A DNA stretch of 64,000 nt from Paralichthys olivaceus (GCF_024713975.1 NC_091111.1:12029001-12093000); one strand, 5' to 3'. Positions 46,701 through 58,500 are shown, numbered from the stretch's first letter. The notes: generated by a model from the sequence alone, not told the origin. Numbers and translations are program-made.

Positions 46701-49593
46701 AATGGACAACTTCCTGTGTGTGTACAAGGAGAAGACGGGCAACAACTGGAGCACCTCCAACTTCACCAAATATCCCAATAAATTCTACCCGCTGGAGATT
46801 GACTATGGACAGGTACACACCACCACAAAAAGAACTATGAAGCAGGTATCACAGTGTGTTTACTTTGCTAGCTTTTATTTTATGTGTAATTTTTCATGTT
46901 ACTGTGCAGGATGAGGAGGCAGTGAAGAGACTGACGGCCTCCGCTGGCACCAAGTCCAAGCTAGACAAACCTGTGCAGGAGCTGATTAAGATGATCTTTG
47001 ATGTGGAGAGCATGAAAAAGGCTATGGTGGAGTTTGAGGTAAGAAACCTTCTCACGTCTGTGCTTACCTAAGAACTGACAGTAAATATGAGAAGATTCAA
47101 CATCTACAGCTCATTAAAAACATTTTAAAGAAACTACGTTGTGCTTACAACTTTTTGTATCACCATCACAAAATTGAGTGTGTGTATTATTCCTTTACGT
47201 GTTCCACATGCGCAAAGCTGACATCACATTTCCTGTTTTCAGATTGACCTCCAGAAGATGCCCCTTGGAAAGCTGAGTAAGAGACAGATCCAGAGTGCCT
47301 ACGCTCTCCTCACTGAAGTCCAGCAGGTCGGTAACAGGTTACCTTCAAAGAGTCATGTGACAAATTTCTGTTATTACAACTAGTAATTCTGCACAGTCGT
47401 TGGACCATATCTCTTCCAATTATCTTAATTATAACATTAAATATTATTCCTTTTTCATCATAGGCTGTGTCGGATTGTTTGCCAGAGGCACAGATACTGG
47501 ATCTCTCCAATCGCTTTTACACCCTGATACCTCATGACTTTGGTATGAAGAAACCTCCACTGCTCAACAACCTGGACTACATTCAAGTAAGGGCACACAT
47601 ACTGTGCAGTCCTCTTTTATTATCACGATAATAAGACCAGTGTAGAATTTAGACTGTGGATGGATAAATATGTCTGAATACATCTCTGTTCAGGCTAAAG
47701 TTCAGATGTTGGACAACCTGTTGGATATTGAAGTGGCGTACAGTCTGCTACGGGGAGGGGCCCAGGATAATGAGAACGATCCCATCGACATCAACTATGA
47801 GAAACTCAAAACCAAGATTGAGGTTTGTCCTATTTTCTGTGGGAGTAATAATCAGTGTGTGCTCTAGAAAGAGGTTATGAACAGAAAGACAACAGTGTGT
47901 GGTATGTTTATTTTACAGGTTGTTGACAAGACCACGGATGAGGCTGAGATCATTACGCAGTATGTTAAGAACACCCACGCTGCCACACACAACACTTACA
48001 CTCTGGACGTGCAAGAGGTAAGTCAATATTGGGAGAAAAGAATCTAAAGAAGATGGACATTTTATTTGATGTCACACTCACAGTGTAATTGTTTGTTATA
48101 GGTGATAAATTATAAACCTGTATTCTTTCAGATCTTTAAAATTGGCCGTGAAGGCGAGCGCCAGAGGTACCGGCCCTTTGAGGAGCTACACAATCGCCAG
48201 CTACTGTGGCACGGTTCTCGTACCACCAACTACGCTGGTATCCTGTCTCAGGGTCTTCGTATCGCCCCCCCAGAGGCCCCAGTGGTGCGTGGTGTTTATT
48301 ACACTGTGTTCAGGATTCACTGCTGTTTGTTATCAATAACAAATCAAGTTTTTCCAGTTGATTTGCTAACGTACTACTCTGCTGTTTTGCTTCTCTCTCA
48401 CTGTCTATCCAGACTGGTTACATGTTTGGCAAAGGTGTGTACTTTGCAGACATGGTGTCCAAGAGTGCAAACTACTGTCACACCTCCCAGTCAGACCCTG
48501 TCGGTCTCCTTCTGCTGGCTGAGGTTGCCCTTGGCAACATGTGAGTTCTTACATCCTATATTCCAGCTCTTTTTAGTGTCTCATTTAATATGTTTGTGAG
48601 GAGGATGTTGATTCATTTATCTTTTTTTTTTTTTTAAATTTCATTGCAGGCATGAACTGAAGAAGGCCTCGCACATTACTAAACTACCCAAGGGCAAACA
48701 CAGTGTTAAAGGTGAGAAACTGATAGTGTCTAAAAACACATTGTTGTGAACACAATTGTTTAACAGTAAAAAATATGGAATAATTGTGTAATGATTTTAA
48801 ATTGTATAAACAGCAGATCAGAGGAATTATAGCTCCATGCTCCATAAATGTGAATAATAATTCAATCTTTTTGAAAGCCAAGTGACAACATCTCTTTCTT
48901 TTCAGGTGTGGGTAGAACTGCTCCTGATCCAGGTGCTTCTGTCACTTTAGACGGGGTGCAAGTGCCTCTGGGAAAAGGAGCCAATACTAACATTGATGAC
49001 ACAAGTCTACTGTACAACGAGTATCCTTTTATATTTGTCTCCTTGTGCATGATTTTGGGGAATAATGTTGCTAAGTATCTTTTCCTTTTTCGCAACACAA
49101 ATAATTATTTAATGGTGTGTGTAGTGGTGTGCAGAGCCAAAACGTTTGTCAGTATATATGACATTACAAGTCTGTCCTGACATTGAATAAACTGACTCAT
49201 TGTCTTTCCAAGTTGACAATATCGTCGGTGTCTGCTATGTGTAAAGCACCTCTTTGTCATCCTGAGATTTTGAGTTGGGCATCTGTTGCATCATCAACAT
49301 GCCCACTCTCTCGTGACCTATCCGGACATTTCCAGGCAGGAAAAGTTGATGAAAATGTTTGAAGCAACTGATTCAGACGTTTGCGTTCTTACATGCATCC
49401 TCTCCTGATCATTTCAGGAGAATGTCAAGAGCTCAGTGCATGTGTGAAAGCAGCGTACTTTTGTGTGAGATGCAAGACTGTTTCTGTTTTCTTTAACCGC
49501 TGTTCCTCCAGATACATTGTGTATGACGTAGCGCAGGTAAATATGAAGTATCTGCTGAAGATCAAGTTTAACTACCAGACGTCCCTGTGGTGA
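40766..49593 (+). CDS. parp1: Poly(ADP-ribose) polymerase 1, complete, 23 exons, 1014 aa
   Basis: Nuclear enzyme that senses DNA breaks and uses NAD+ to build poly(ADP-ribose). Exons: 40766-40888, 41906-42068, 42455-42570, 42712-42926, 43945-44035, 44140-44256, 44582-44758, 44983-45145, 45568-45708, 45845-46084, 46179-46244, 46334-46466, 46617-46812, 46910-47038, 47243-47326, 47464-47586, 47694-47822, 47919-48017, 48132-48284, 48413-48540, 48650-48711, 48906-49020, 49512-49593. The summed length, 1014 residues, equals human PARP1. Zn1 ligands are C22, C25, H54 and C57, followed by Zn2 and Zn3. A nuclear localisation signal, KRKADEVDG with a following KKQKK, contains the caspase site DEVD ending at D214, as in human. 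Then come BRCT, WGR ([12 protein letters not shown]), the helical domain and the ART domain. The catalytic triad is H862 ([10 protein letters not shown]), Y896 (GKGVYFADM) and E988 (LLYNEYIVYD), all at human numbering. The protein ends in TSLW as in human. The exon 22 donor is U12-type (see finding). The gene is followed at 1.5 kb by lin9 on the same strand. Confidence 0.99.
41567..41680 (+). mobile_element. Interspersed repeat (TTTTATTTGTATAGCC type)
   Basis: AATCAATCAATCAAATTTT, TTTGTATAGCCAATAATCAC, then GACATCCTCTGTCCTAAACC. I recognise this repeat as very frequent in percomorph fish, which is one reason for the organism call. It lies in parp1 intron 1. Confidence 0.6.
42927..43944. other. 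parp1 intron 4
   Basis: A 1-kb intron. Open frames on both strands here (60-90 codons) show no recognisable domain or splice-linked continuation. I see nothing else in it. Confidence 0.4.
45298..45432. mobile_element. 135-bp MITE with perfect 13-bp terminal inverted repeats
   Basis: Left end GGCTGTGACGGTA (45298-45310) and right end TACCGTCACAGCC (45420-45432) are exact reverse complements. No coding capacity. It lies in parp1 intron 8. I could not identify a convincing target-site duplication. Confidence 0.8.
49021..49511 (+). other. parp1: U12-type (minor-spliceosome) intron of parp1
   Basis: The donor at 49021 reads GTATCCTTTT, a perfect match to the U12 5' splice-site consensus RTATCCTTT. 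TTCTTTAAC at 49489-49497 differs at one base from the U12 branch consensus TTCCTTAAC. Its branch adenosine lies about 15 bases from the end of the intron, as expected. The acceptor is CCAG. The intron interrupts the codon for catalytic Glu988 (GA|A). Confidence 0.88.
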
Positions 49594-50300
49594 GAGGAGC
49601 TGTGTCCGAACGTCCTTCAGTAAAAACAAAGACCGCTGCTGCCTCCCAATGCCTGGGCTTCATTCCCTGCAACAGAAGATGTTTGGCAAAGGAGTGATGC
49701 CACACTAACCTTTACAATTGTCATCAGAAATCTATAGTCACTTTACTTCTCCTTTATCAGGTTTACTAGCCGGCAGAATTCCTTCATGTTTTTTTATTAG
49801 GTACTTAAATACCTAATTCTGACTCAAAAGAGTGCAGATCACAGGTCAGCACAGGAGCTAAAGCTTGGTGCATACTACTTAGAAAGCCTTTGGTTTAGAG
49901 ATGAACATCAGAAATGTTAGTTTTCTGTCTCGTGATTATCTTGAATAAGAAAAGGGTCTTATTTCTTCATTCTTTCAAAACTGTAGGCGTATTACTGCAA
50001 AAATAAATAGCTCTGGTCCAGTCAGACGCATAAACCACTGTTGGTATTTTGCAAAGGTTTCCCAGTAAAACCGCCACGAACATTTTGAGACTGTTGGTTT
50101 CAAAGATACTGTACAAGGTTTGACCTGTATATATATATATGTGTGTTTTGTTGTCTCTCAAGCCGTCTTCCTTGCTGAACGTTAAAACGTTTAAAAACAG
50201 CGTAGTTCATGTTTATGTAAGTATTCTGTAAAAGACAGAACTGCCATCGTATGTGGTACACTTTTTTCCTAGTGTTTTTTTTCATGCTTACCTCAAACAA

Positions 50301-50306
50301 AATAAA
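50301..50306 (+). terminator. Poly(A) signal for parp1
   Basis: AATAAA about 710 bases after the parp1 stop codon, followed by unique sequence leading to the lin9 promoter. Confidence 0.55.
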
Positions 50307-51113
50307 ACATTTGAGAGAAAATGTAACGTCTGTGTTGGCAAATCGTATTTTCTTGTACTGAATGTTTGAGTCTATTTCAATTTCAGGGGGAAAAAGCATA
50401 AATCTTGGAAGTTTTTCTAACTAGTGAGACAATCTTGTGTGGATTCAGTTGGTTTTTTCCACTTTTAACATTGTGAGATTGAGCTTTTTTTTTTTTTTTC
50501 CCCTCAATTCTTATATTATTGATAAAATCAGACCTGCTTCAGTGACTTTGCAATGTGGTGCAGACCCAAATAAAAATCCAGATCTAGTGAATCCAACTGT
50601 CGCTTCATACCGTTGGGCCTCGCGCAGGTGACCTGGGTGACCTTCTAGTTTCAAGCTGCATACTTAACCTTAACCATCCATCCAACGTAGATACACAGAA
50701 GTAAGAGTATTTTTCCCAATGCTGTTTTTGAGTGTAGTTGTCTGGTATTGTAGATAAAACTGGCAGGTAATGTTTAAATGTGAATAAAACGGTGACTCGT
50801 CCATCCCACCAATAAATGACAAATTAAAAACTCAGTGAAAGCAAAGTGTTGGTATGAAACAATGGAGAGCTGCTGCTGACTCCACTTTACTTTAACACAC
50901 ATGAGAGCATTTACCAAGCGCTCCCCGTCACGTTTAACGTGCACAGACAGGTTCAGGAGAAGAGAATCAGCCTTGCTGTGGAAACGTGTCACTCAAAGTT
51001 CCTGAAGTTGATGATCGATCAGGTTTTTATTTCTCAAATCGCCCTCCCGACTGCGTCCCGACCCAGAATGCATTTTGACAAGGTCTTTGAAAAAGCGGCG
51101 CGGCTAATTCAAG
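50307..51113. other. Short intergenic region parp1 / lin9
   Basis: About 0.8 kb. The left half is AT-rich. From about 51030 it becomes CpG-rich and forms the lin9 promoter. No gene was seen. Confidence 0.5.
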
Positions 51114-51120
51114 ATGGCGG
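51086..51120 (+). promoter_or_regulatory. lin9: lin9 start region with YY1-like and CHR-like motifs
   Basis: AAGATGGCGG at 51111-51120 matches the YY1-type motif often found at the start codon of TATA-less promoters, and its ATG is the lin9 start codon. TTTGAA at 51086-51091, 23 bases upstream of the ATG, matches the CHR element of cell-cycle genes. Motif matches only; function is inferred. Confidence 0.45.
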
Positions 51121-54100
51121 AGATGGACCAGCTGTTAGACGAGAGTGAGTAACAACACAATTCAAGGAGTTTTGCGGCGCTAACACACAACGGCCCCCCG
51201 GGCGGAAGAAATACCCGCTTGACGACGAACCGCTTGTCCTGCGCGTAGTGCAACGGGCCGAGTTTTATTCGGAGTTCGTGAAGTAGGATTTAACACGCAA
51301 AACAGATACCGGTTGGTCCGGTCGGCTAACGCTTGTTAGCACGAGAGGCTAACCATGGCTAATGTGGGAGTTGAGCAAGTTACTTTAGCCCGACTGGGTA
51401 AACAAATAACGTTAGCTTAGCTGCGAGCTAACGTCTGCTAACTCAACACCGTGCGCAGCAATAACAAAAGGGGCCGCTGCAACGCCTCTACTCGCATAAT
51501 ACACATGCTAACTGCTAGCTACCTGCCTCTTCCAGTGTTTTAGTCCTCCGTGGCACCGTGCTGGTATTTAACGATAGTTAGCGCTGGTTGTGGTAACATG
51601 GTGACGCTTTGTGTTGACAAGCTTGTGTAGGTAAGTTAACACCTGAAATAATCGTGTTATTCGGTGCGATCGTAGTTAATGTTGCCGGACACTACTCCTG
51701 GTTTGTGAACCTAATGTATCGTTAGCTTGCTCAGATCATTGCTTTTGATATGATCTGGCCAGCTGATGTTGTACCCGTGCCTGACAGCTCAAACCGGGGG
51801 TAAAGGCCTAACGTACTGCGCTAGCATCCACAGCATCTAACCCAAGTTTAACCCAGCTGTCTGGTGCCAGTGTTTAAAGCACAGTCTCGTTCACATCAGC
51901 TATATACACGCGTTTATTTTGACTATCAAAGAAAACATATGGTAGTCAAATAAAAACTGTCAAACATGGTGTGATTGTCCTTCTCATCGCAGTGGAATGA
52001 TCAATTAAAGGATTACAGCATTTTATAGTCAGTGCAATAACTCATTTGTCGGTTAATTAGGAGCAACTAGCTACAACTAACACAGACCAATCTACAGGAT
52101 AATGATGATAATGTTGACAGGGTTTCCTATTTTTATTATGCCCACCCTGTTCAAAACTGTTGGACTAAACACTTCCACTTTTTGTGTCATGTAGTACAGC
52201 ACCACAGATGACGTGTTCCTGAATGACTCTTTTAACAGTTTTAACCAAAACTGAGCATTATAACTTTGATTAATGTGGCATTTATTACAGAACAGTGGTT
52301 TTAGACTACAGTGTTCCTCATAACTGACAACTGTGTTCATGGGTGTTTTAATGCCGTCCGTGTGATACTTTGGTTTGATGTCGCCCAATTTTCCTCTTCC
52401 TCAGGTTCCTCAGCTGAGGCACTTGTCAGTCTAAAAGGTATGTGGTCACTACCTTTGTTCTTGGCACTGTGTGTGTTGTCACATTGAGAACTACAGAGTC
52501 ATTCCTTATGCAGAATCATACTTTTTCATTTTAAATGACTCTATTTTTTTATTGTTCTCCTTTATCTCATCTGTATGTTTACTGACATGCTATTAGTTTC
52601 CTGTTTAAATGTGTTGATTAACCTTAAGTCCTTCATTCGATTAGACCTCTCTGTGACCAACCATAATGACAAGCTTACAGTTACACCCAACATCACTTTA
52701 CACAGTCCTTTATACAGAGGAAGTAATTGTCATAATTGTTTCCATTGCAGTTTTGCATTTTCTGTGATTTAATAATAGTTTTTAATCTGATATTTGATAC
52801 TAAGGAGGTCTCAATGATGTGTTTTTTTCTGGTGGTCTTGCACTATTCTGAATAAATGCATTGGTTTCCTCACAGAGGGTAGTTTGTCCAACACTCTGAA
52901 TGAAAAGAACAACTTCCCAAGAGCTCACAACACCAGGGGACGACATTCCTCCCTCACAATGGATACGGTAAGAGACATGCTGCTGGTTTTAAATGTGTGA
53001 AGATGAAGTGGTACAGGAGATACCATATTATATGAATGCTAAGTTTAAACCAGAAGATAAAAGCACAACACAAATACAGAACTAAGAATTACATTTATTT
53101 AATGGTATTGTCTGTAACACAGTAATGATCTTATCTGATATCAAAGTTTTATTGTTTGTTTGATTATATTATTTGGTTGCTGTCCATTGATGATGCTGTT
53201 AAGTCCTGTCTTTGCAATTGTCTACTCTACTTGAATTGTTGAGTTAATCGCCTCATTAAGTTTCGTATTAGTGTGATGTTGGAACTGGATCCTGAATGAT
53301 ATATCAGTTCACCCATAAAGATCGACCAATATTGGCTTTTCACAGAGTTATCAGTGTCAGCAGTTTACGGTTAAACTTGTTTGTAGTAAGGGTTCGATAA
53401 CTACATCTTAGGAATCATTGCAGCAAATGTGAAATATTTATATCAATATGGGGCAATTTCTACTCCCTAATATTGGTACCGGCATTCGCCCCCTAAAATC
53501 CATATCTGTCACGATCTAGTTGAAATGCAGATTACAGATATGTAATCTCCTGTCCACGTTTGTCCTTCCAGCCCACACGGAGCTCCAAGAGGAGCCGATT
53601 ATTTCGGGAGGAAGATGAGGCGCCACAGCAGCGTCCCCCATCTAGATCCCCTCGGAGGAGCCAGAGGGTCACCACCACACCACAGGTAAAGCCCAGCCTG
53701 AATAGTTATAATATTTAGTTTATGTGGCCAGTAGAAATCTATTAAATTTTCTATTCACCCAACTCTGGCTGCCTTTTAATATCCTTGTTTGGGAACATTT
53801 CATTTTTAAATCATTGCACTTCCGAAAGTGTTTTGTCTAGTTTGTCTGTGATCAATGAGATGGTAGTCAATGGCTGAACGTCTGTCAGCTTTAAAATGTC
53901 TGTTTTACATGTTTTTCTTCACAGAAGTTTTCTAATGTGGTGACACCTGATAAAAAAGCATCCCAGAAAATAGGGCTGAGGTTAAGAAACCTTCTAAAGC
54001 TACCCAAAGCTCACAAATGGTGCATCTATGAGTGGTTCTATTCCAACATTGACAGGTAAGGTCCTATGTTCACCATGAGGAGATAATAATGTTAAACAGG

Positions 54101-57100
54101 TTCACATAAATACGAGAAAGAAGAAAATATGCTGCCTGTACATGTGGTCAGAATTCTGCTTGTTACTAAATATATTTAGTAATTTTAACTTTAATATTAT
54201 TATAACAATATACCCAGACTAGCAGAAACCTGATTAGCTGTAACTGAGTAATTTAAAGCTTAATTTTTGGTCAGTACATTTTTCCCTTTTCTCTTTTCTT
54301 CCAGGCCTCTTTTTGAGGGGGACAATGAGTTCTGCCTTTGTCTCAAGGAGTCATTCCCCAACCTGAAAACAAGGAAGCTGACAAGAGTTGAGTGGGGAAC
54401 AATCAGGAGACTGATGGGGAAACCTCGACGGTATGCTTTGACGTTTAAACTTTTTGTTTCTGTAACTTTATCTTTCACAACACCGTCTCCCAAAAGACTT
54501 AATATTTTAGTAGAAATTACAGCACTATGCTCTTCTGTCCCGTCAAGGTGTTCGTCAGCATTTTTTTCTGAAGAGCGAACAGCGCTGGAACAAAAGAGAA
54601 AAAAGATGCGTCTGCTGCAGCAAAGAAAACTTTCTGACGTGTCCAACTGCAAAGACCTTCCAGATGAAATCCCCCTGCCTCTAATCATAGGAACCAAAGT
54701 CACTGGTTAGATGCCTTAAATGTTGACTCAGCCCTTTTAACAGTTAGGCTAGGCAGAGCTTAAATAATGTCATTATCATTGCAGTCAATCGACCTTCAAA
54801 GTGGTTCAGTTGACATTTTCTGTCAAGAGAAACCCAGCATGTCCAATAGAATGATCATTTTATTTCTCATTTCTGATCACAAAAATTTCTCACAAACATA
54901 TTTTTCTGACTGATAAAAAAGAAAGACATAAACATGATTTACAGTAACTTCATAAGATAAATTTATATTAAAGGCTGATGTAGAAATCTACAACTCAGGA
55001 TGTCCTGTTCAAATGTTATTACCAGTACCAATTTAGTTTTTTCTTCCAACAGCTCGACTCCGAGGTGTCCACGATGGGTTATTCACGGGGCAGATTGATG
55101 CAGTGGACACCAGTGCAGCCACCTATCGCGTCACCTTTGACCGCACTGGCCTGGGAACACACACAGTGCCTGACTATGAAGTTCTGGTAAGATTTGCCTG
55201 TTGTGTTGATAAGATAACAACAATGTTTGAGGATATAAATGCAATAATTTGTGTTTTCAGCTTTATTTAAATGTATGCAATTTTAATAATGCAGTATAAT
55301 TAAAAACAACAACAAAAGTTGTACAATAGCTTTACTAAAGGTTTTTTTTTAGATATGTTCTTATGCATCTAGTGCTGACTGTTTTTTTCCCAGAGCAATG
55401 AGCCCAATGAGACGATGCCCATTTCAGCCTTTGCCCAGAAGCACCGGACAACACGCTACATGCAAAACTTCATGACTCCACCCAGAGGGCCCTACCCGAC
55501 TGCTGCTACCCCTGTCCTTATGGTAATATGAGCCCACATGAAATCCCAAAACAGAGAAAAACAAAAAGGAATGTGATATGCAGGAGGAGACTGTGTGTGC
55601 TATACCAACACACTTAACCCCCTAAAAGCATGACCAGGTATCACAAGTGAATTTTGTAATATCTAGTCTTTAGAGGACTTAAGAAAAAGACACAGAAAAA
55701 AGACTGATTTCAAAGATTTATTTCAAATCTTATGAATTGATCAAATGATTGTCATGTTGCAAATACCAAACAATTCTGAAGGGAAAGTGCACATCTCATA
55801 CAGTAGCTTGCTTATGAAGATGAATGACTCCATTGTCCATTTTTTTAATAACAGGATAACGACACTCTTATCAACCAATCGCCGTGGGGGAACAAACTGC
55901 CTGGTGCTGAGGGAGATACTCTGGGAGGATTTCCTGTCAAGTTCCTTGTCCAAGTGGTAAATCCTGTCAGATGGAGATCTTAAAGGTGACATCCTTTCAC
56001 TTTTTAAACTTTGGTTCTAACAAATTCTGTCTCAATTTGTCCATTATTAGACAAGGCTGTCCAAAATCCTCATGATCAAAAAAGAGCACATCAAGCACTT
56101 GAAAGAAATGAACACAGAAGCAGAGAAGCTGGTACAGTGATATTTTTAAGAAGTTTCTTTAACATTTGAAATGCTTCTGCTCCATGTCCACTTTAACTCC
56201 GTTTGTGTTTTTGTATTCAGAAGTCATACTCGATGCCTATTGACCTGGACTTCCAGAAGAGATATGCGACCACAGTGCTTGAGCTGGAGCAGCTCAATAA
56301 AGATCTGAACAAGGTGCTGCATGAAGTTCAGCAGTTTTGCTGTGAGGTAAGTAATAATAATTATTACCCTTTTATTTCAAATAACAGCCCTCTCTATAAG
56401 GTGTAATTCACCAACATGTGTATGTGCAGCTTGCTCCGGATCAGGGAATGGTTCCAGCTGACCATCCCACAGAACTGCGGAGGCGTTGTGAAGAAGAGGC
56501 CCAGCAGATGGTGCAGCTGAGCAACTCGCTGAAGGACGGACAGCCGAGCGTGACAAACTCCAGCCTCACACAACTCATCTCTCGCCTCACTGCTCTGCTC
56601 CTGCAGATCAAGGTAGAGGATGTATAAACACTCTGCTGCAGCTGTCTATGACTTCATTCATACTTAAAACAGTGTTTTAAAACGTACATTTTCTCTGTCC
56701 AGAAGAACGTTTTAGCTCCATATCACTAATTAACTAAGTAAATAACTGGGCATGTGAAGTGTAAACAAGAAGCAGATTGTTTAATGAAGAGCAGGGATTT
56801 CTTCTCTTGGACTGACAATGAGTGGAACTGTTACATAAAAGTGTTTACAGCGTTATGTCTTCACTACTGGAAGTTGTGGGGCCAGCAGCGTCTGGACATC
56901 CTCAATGGGTTTCTTTCTGGTTGAAATGTATTTGTTCATATTTGTAAAATTAAAACCAATTCAGAGGTATGAGTAACACAATGAAACTTTTCTTGGTTCA
57001 TTTCAGTGTCTGGCAGATGGAGGAGACCTGAATTCATTTGAGTTCAAATCTCTAACAGACTCCCTGAATGACATTAAGGCATCTATTGACCCCTCCAACC

Positions 57101-57372
57101 TCAGGTAAATGACCAGGAAGTGTTTCTAGCTTTGCTGCTGTGCACTCCAAGAGATAGAATGGTCCATAACTTTGTGTGTGATAAAATTTTAAGCACAAGC
57201 ATCGTTCTTTTCCTCGTACGATGTAAATCAGAGTCACTTATGTTTTTGCTTCTTGTGTCTTTCCAGTTGCTTCCAGAATAATGTTGAGATCCACGTGGCA
57301 CACATCCAGAGTGGCCTTAGTCAGCTGGGCAACCTGCATGCATTTGCTGCCAACAACACCAATGCAGTCTGA
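51114..57372 (+). CDS. lin9: LIN9, MuvB/DREAM complex subunit, complete, 15 exons, 547 aa
   Basis: Scaffold subunit of the MuvB core, which joins DREAM to repress and B-MYB/FOXM1 to activate cell-cycle genes in the nucleus. Exons: 51114-51144, 52405-52437, 52876-52967, 53572-53685, 53925-54055, 54305-54430, 54548-54705, 55053-55186, 55394-55522, 55855-55956, 56051-56131, 56221-56346, 56430-56612, 57007-57104, 57267-57372. The protein begins MAEMDQLLDESSSAEALVSL as in human (MAELDQLPDE). The DIRP domain (about residues 100-207) carries LLKLPKAHKWCIYEWFYSN and CLKESFPNLKTRKLTRVEWG. A Tudor-like part has ARLRGVHDGLFTGQIDAVD, then LSKILMIKKEHIK and a coiled-coil-like LELEQLNKDLNKVLH segment. The tail HVAHIQSGLSQLGNLHAFAA is nearly identical to human. 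Length fits human LIN9 (about 540-560). The first exon holds only 31 coding bases. Confidence 0.98.
51145..52404. other. lin9 intron 1
   Basis: A 1.26-kb first intron. Its first part is CpG-rich and continues the promoter region, with GCTAGC/GTTAGC-type motifs. No coding sequence or mobile element was recognised. Confidence 0.4.
53319..53515. mobile_element. MITE-like repeat with degenerate inverted ends
   Basis: Begins AGATCGACCAATATTGG and ends CATATCTGTCACGATCT, which are imperfect inverted repeats. Near the right end it has GGTACCGGCATTCGCCCCCT. It is related in style to the fragment at 18275-18352. It lies in lin9 intron 3. Confidence 0.5.
54431..54547 (+). other. lin9: Stop-free 117-bp lin9 intron, in frame if retained
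   Basis: Canonical GT-AG intron between exons 6 and 7, inside the DIRP domain. Its length is a multiple of three and the reading frame through it has no stop, so retention would insert 39 residues. The spliced form restores the conserved sequence GKPRRCSSAFF, so splicing is clearly the main form. Confidence 0.75.
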
Positions 57373-58092
57373 GTACTGGCATCATCCCCACCCAACACAG
57401 GTGCACACACAAGCAAAACGTGTGGTCCATTAGTTCTGTCTTTTGAGGTGGAGTCTGCGAACAAAAGCCTGCACGGGTGTCATGGACCACCCATTCAATC
57501 GGAATTTGGCTGCCCCAGTGAAACGACTCTGCCCAGGTTCCTGAAGCTTCGCAAAAGAACGGGAGGATGTCATGAGAATTTTACCCACCCATTATTTTTA
57601 TTGTATGAAAATGTTTGTGCGCCCAATTGATCACAAACCTGATAGTCTTTCACTTTTCTCTCACCACAAATCCATTTCTTCATACTCTCCTCTACAGTTA
57701 TTTATTGGTTTCATGTGCCAAACATTGATTCTTACAGTTTTTATAGTCCATATTTATTTATTTTTGAGTAGGTGTGTATGGTTATGAAACAATATTTTGC
57801 TATCTCTAAAGGTTTCCCCGCTGTTATGTGTTGTGTTCTGTTGCTCCACTGATGGTAAGCACAGGGGAGGCTAAATAATGTTTTATAAAATTGTTTATTG
57901 TAGATAATTGTACAATATCTCTGATTCTTAGGACTGTTGTCAATATTTCTGTGTATTCAGAAATGACTTTTGTAATTTTGTGTGCACTGAAAAGAGATTT
58001 TGGTATTTTTATAAAGGAGAACTCTGGGGTTTTGATGCCTTTTACTCCCTTAGACAAACTTAGCATTTCCACATTTGGCATGGCTGTTGCGG

Positions 58093-58137
<45 letters not shown>
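58093..58137 (+). repeat. C17 tract followed by (CA)n
   Basis: Seventeen C residues at 58093-58109 run directly into a CA repeat, in the predicted lin9 3' UTR. Prone to length polymorphism and assembly error. Confidence 0.9.
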
Positions 58138-58144
<7 letters not shown>

Positions 58145-58277
58145 CAAAGCCTGCTTCAAAGCTGTAACCCTGAAAATTGAATTCACCAGATTTTTCCAAG
58201 AGAACCTCCTTTTTCAGTTTTGTAAAGTTGTATATGAGAGTGCCTCAGGGCAATTGTATATAAATGTTTCTTTTTAT

Positions 58278-58283
58278 ATTAAA
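58278..58283 (+). terminator. Poly(A) signal (ATTAAA) for lin9
   Basis: The common variant hexamer ATTAAA, about 900 bases after the lin9 stop codon; the last plausible plus-strand signal before mixl1. Confidence 0.45.
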
Positions 58284-58371
58284 CATAATATTGCAAAGCA
58301 GTAACTGGTTTAATACTTTTGAGTCTTTATTATCAGATGAAAACAAATTGATAGTTGTTTTTTTTTACAAT

Positions 58372-58377
58372 TTTATT
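58372..58377 (-). terminator. Poly(A) signal for mixl1
   Basis: AATAAA on the minus strand, about 125 bases after the mixl1 stop codon. A second one lies at 58326-58331. Confidence 0.5.
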
Positions 58378-58500
58378 ACTATTTTACAATAAATACAAAT
58401 TTTCTTTTTATGCAAACCGCCTCTTATGATACATGTAGATCTCTTAATATCAGCTCTTATGATACATGAAGCTTTTTTTTTTTAATTAAATTGTGTTAGC

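Larger units (their letters stand above)
57373..58500. other. Convergent 3' UTRs of lin9 and mixl1
   Basis: The lin9 3' UTR runs right from 57373 and the mixl1 3' UTR runs left from 58500. Includes a C17 tract followed by (CA)n at 58093-58137. Poly(A) signals are at 58278 (plus) and 58372 (minus). Confidence 0.6.

Noticed and set aside
54260..54703. 147-codon open frame on the minus strand opposite lin9 exons 6-7
   Set aside because: It mirrors the equally long plus-strand frame, which matches LIN9 residue for residue. The minus-strand product resembles nothing and has no splice support.
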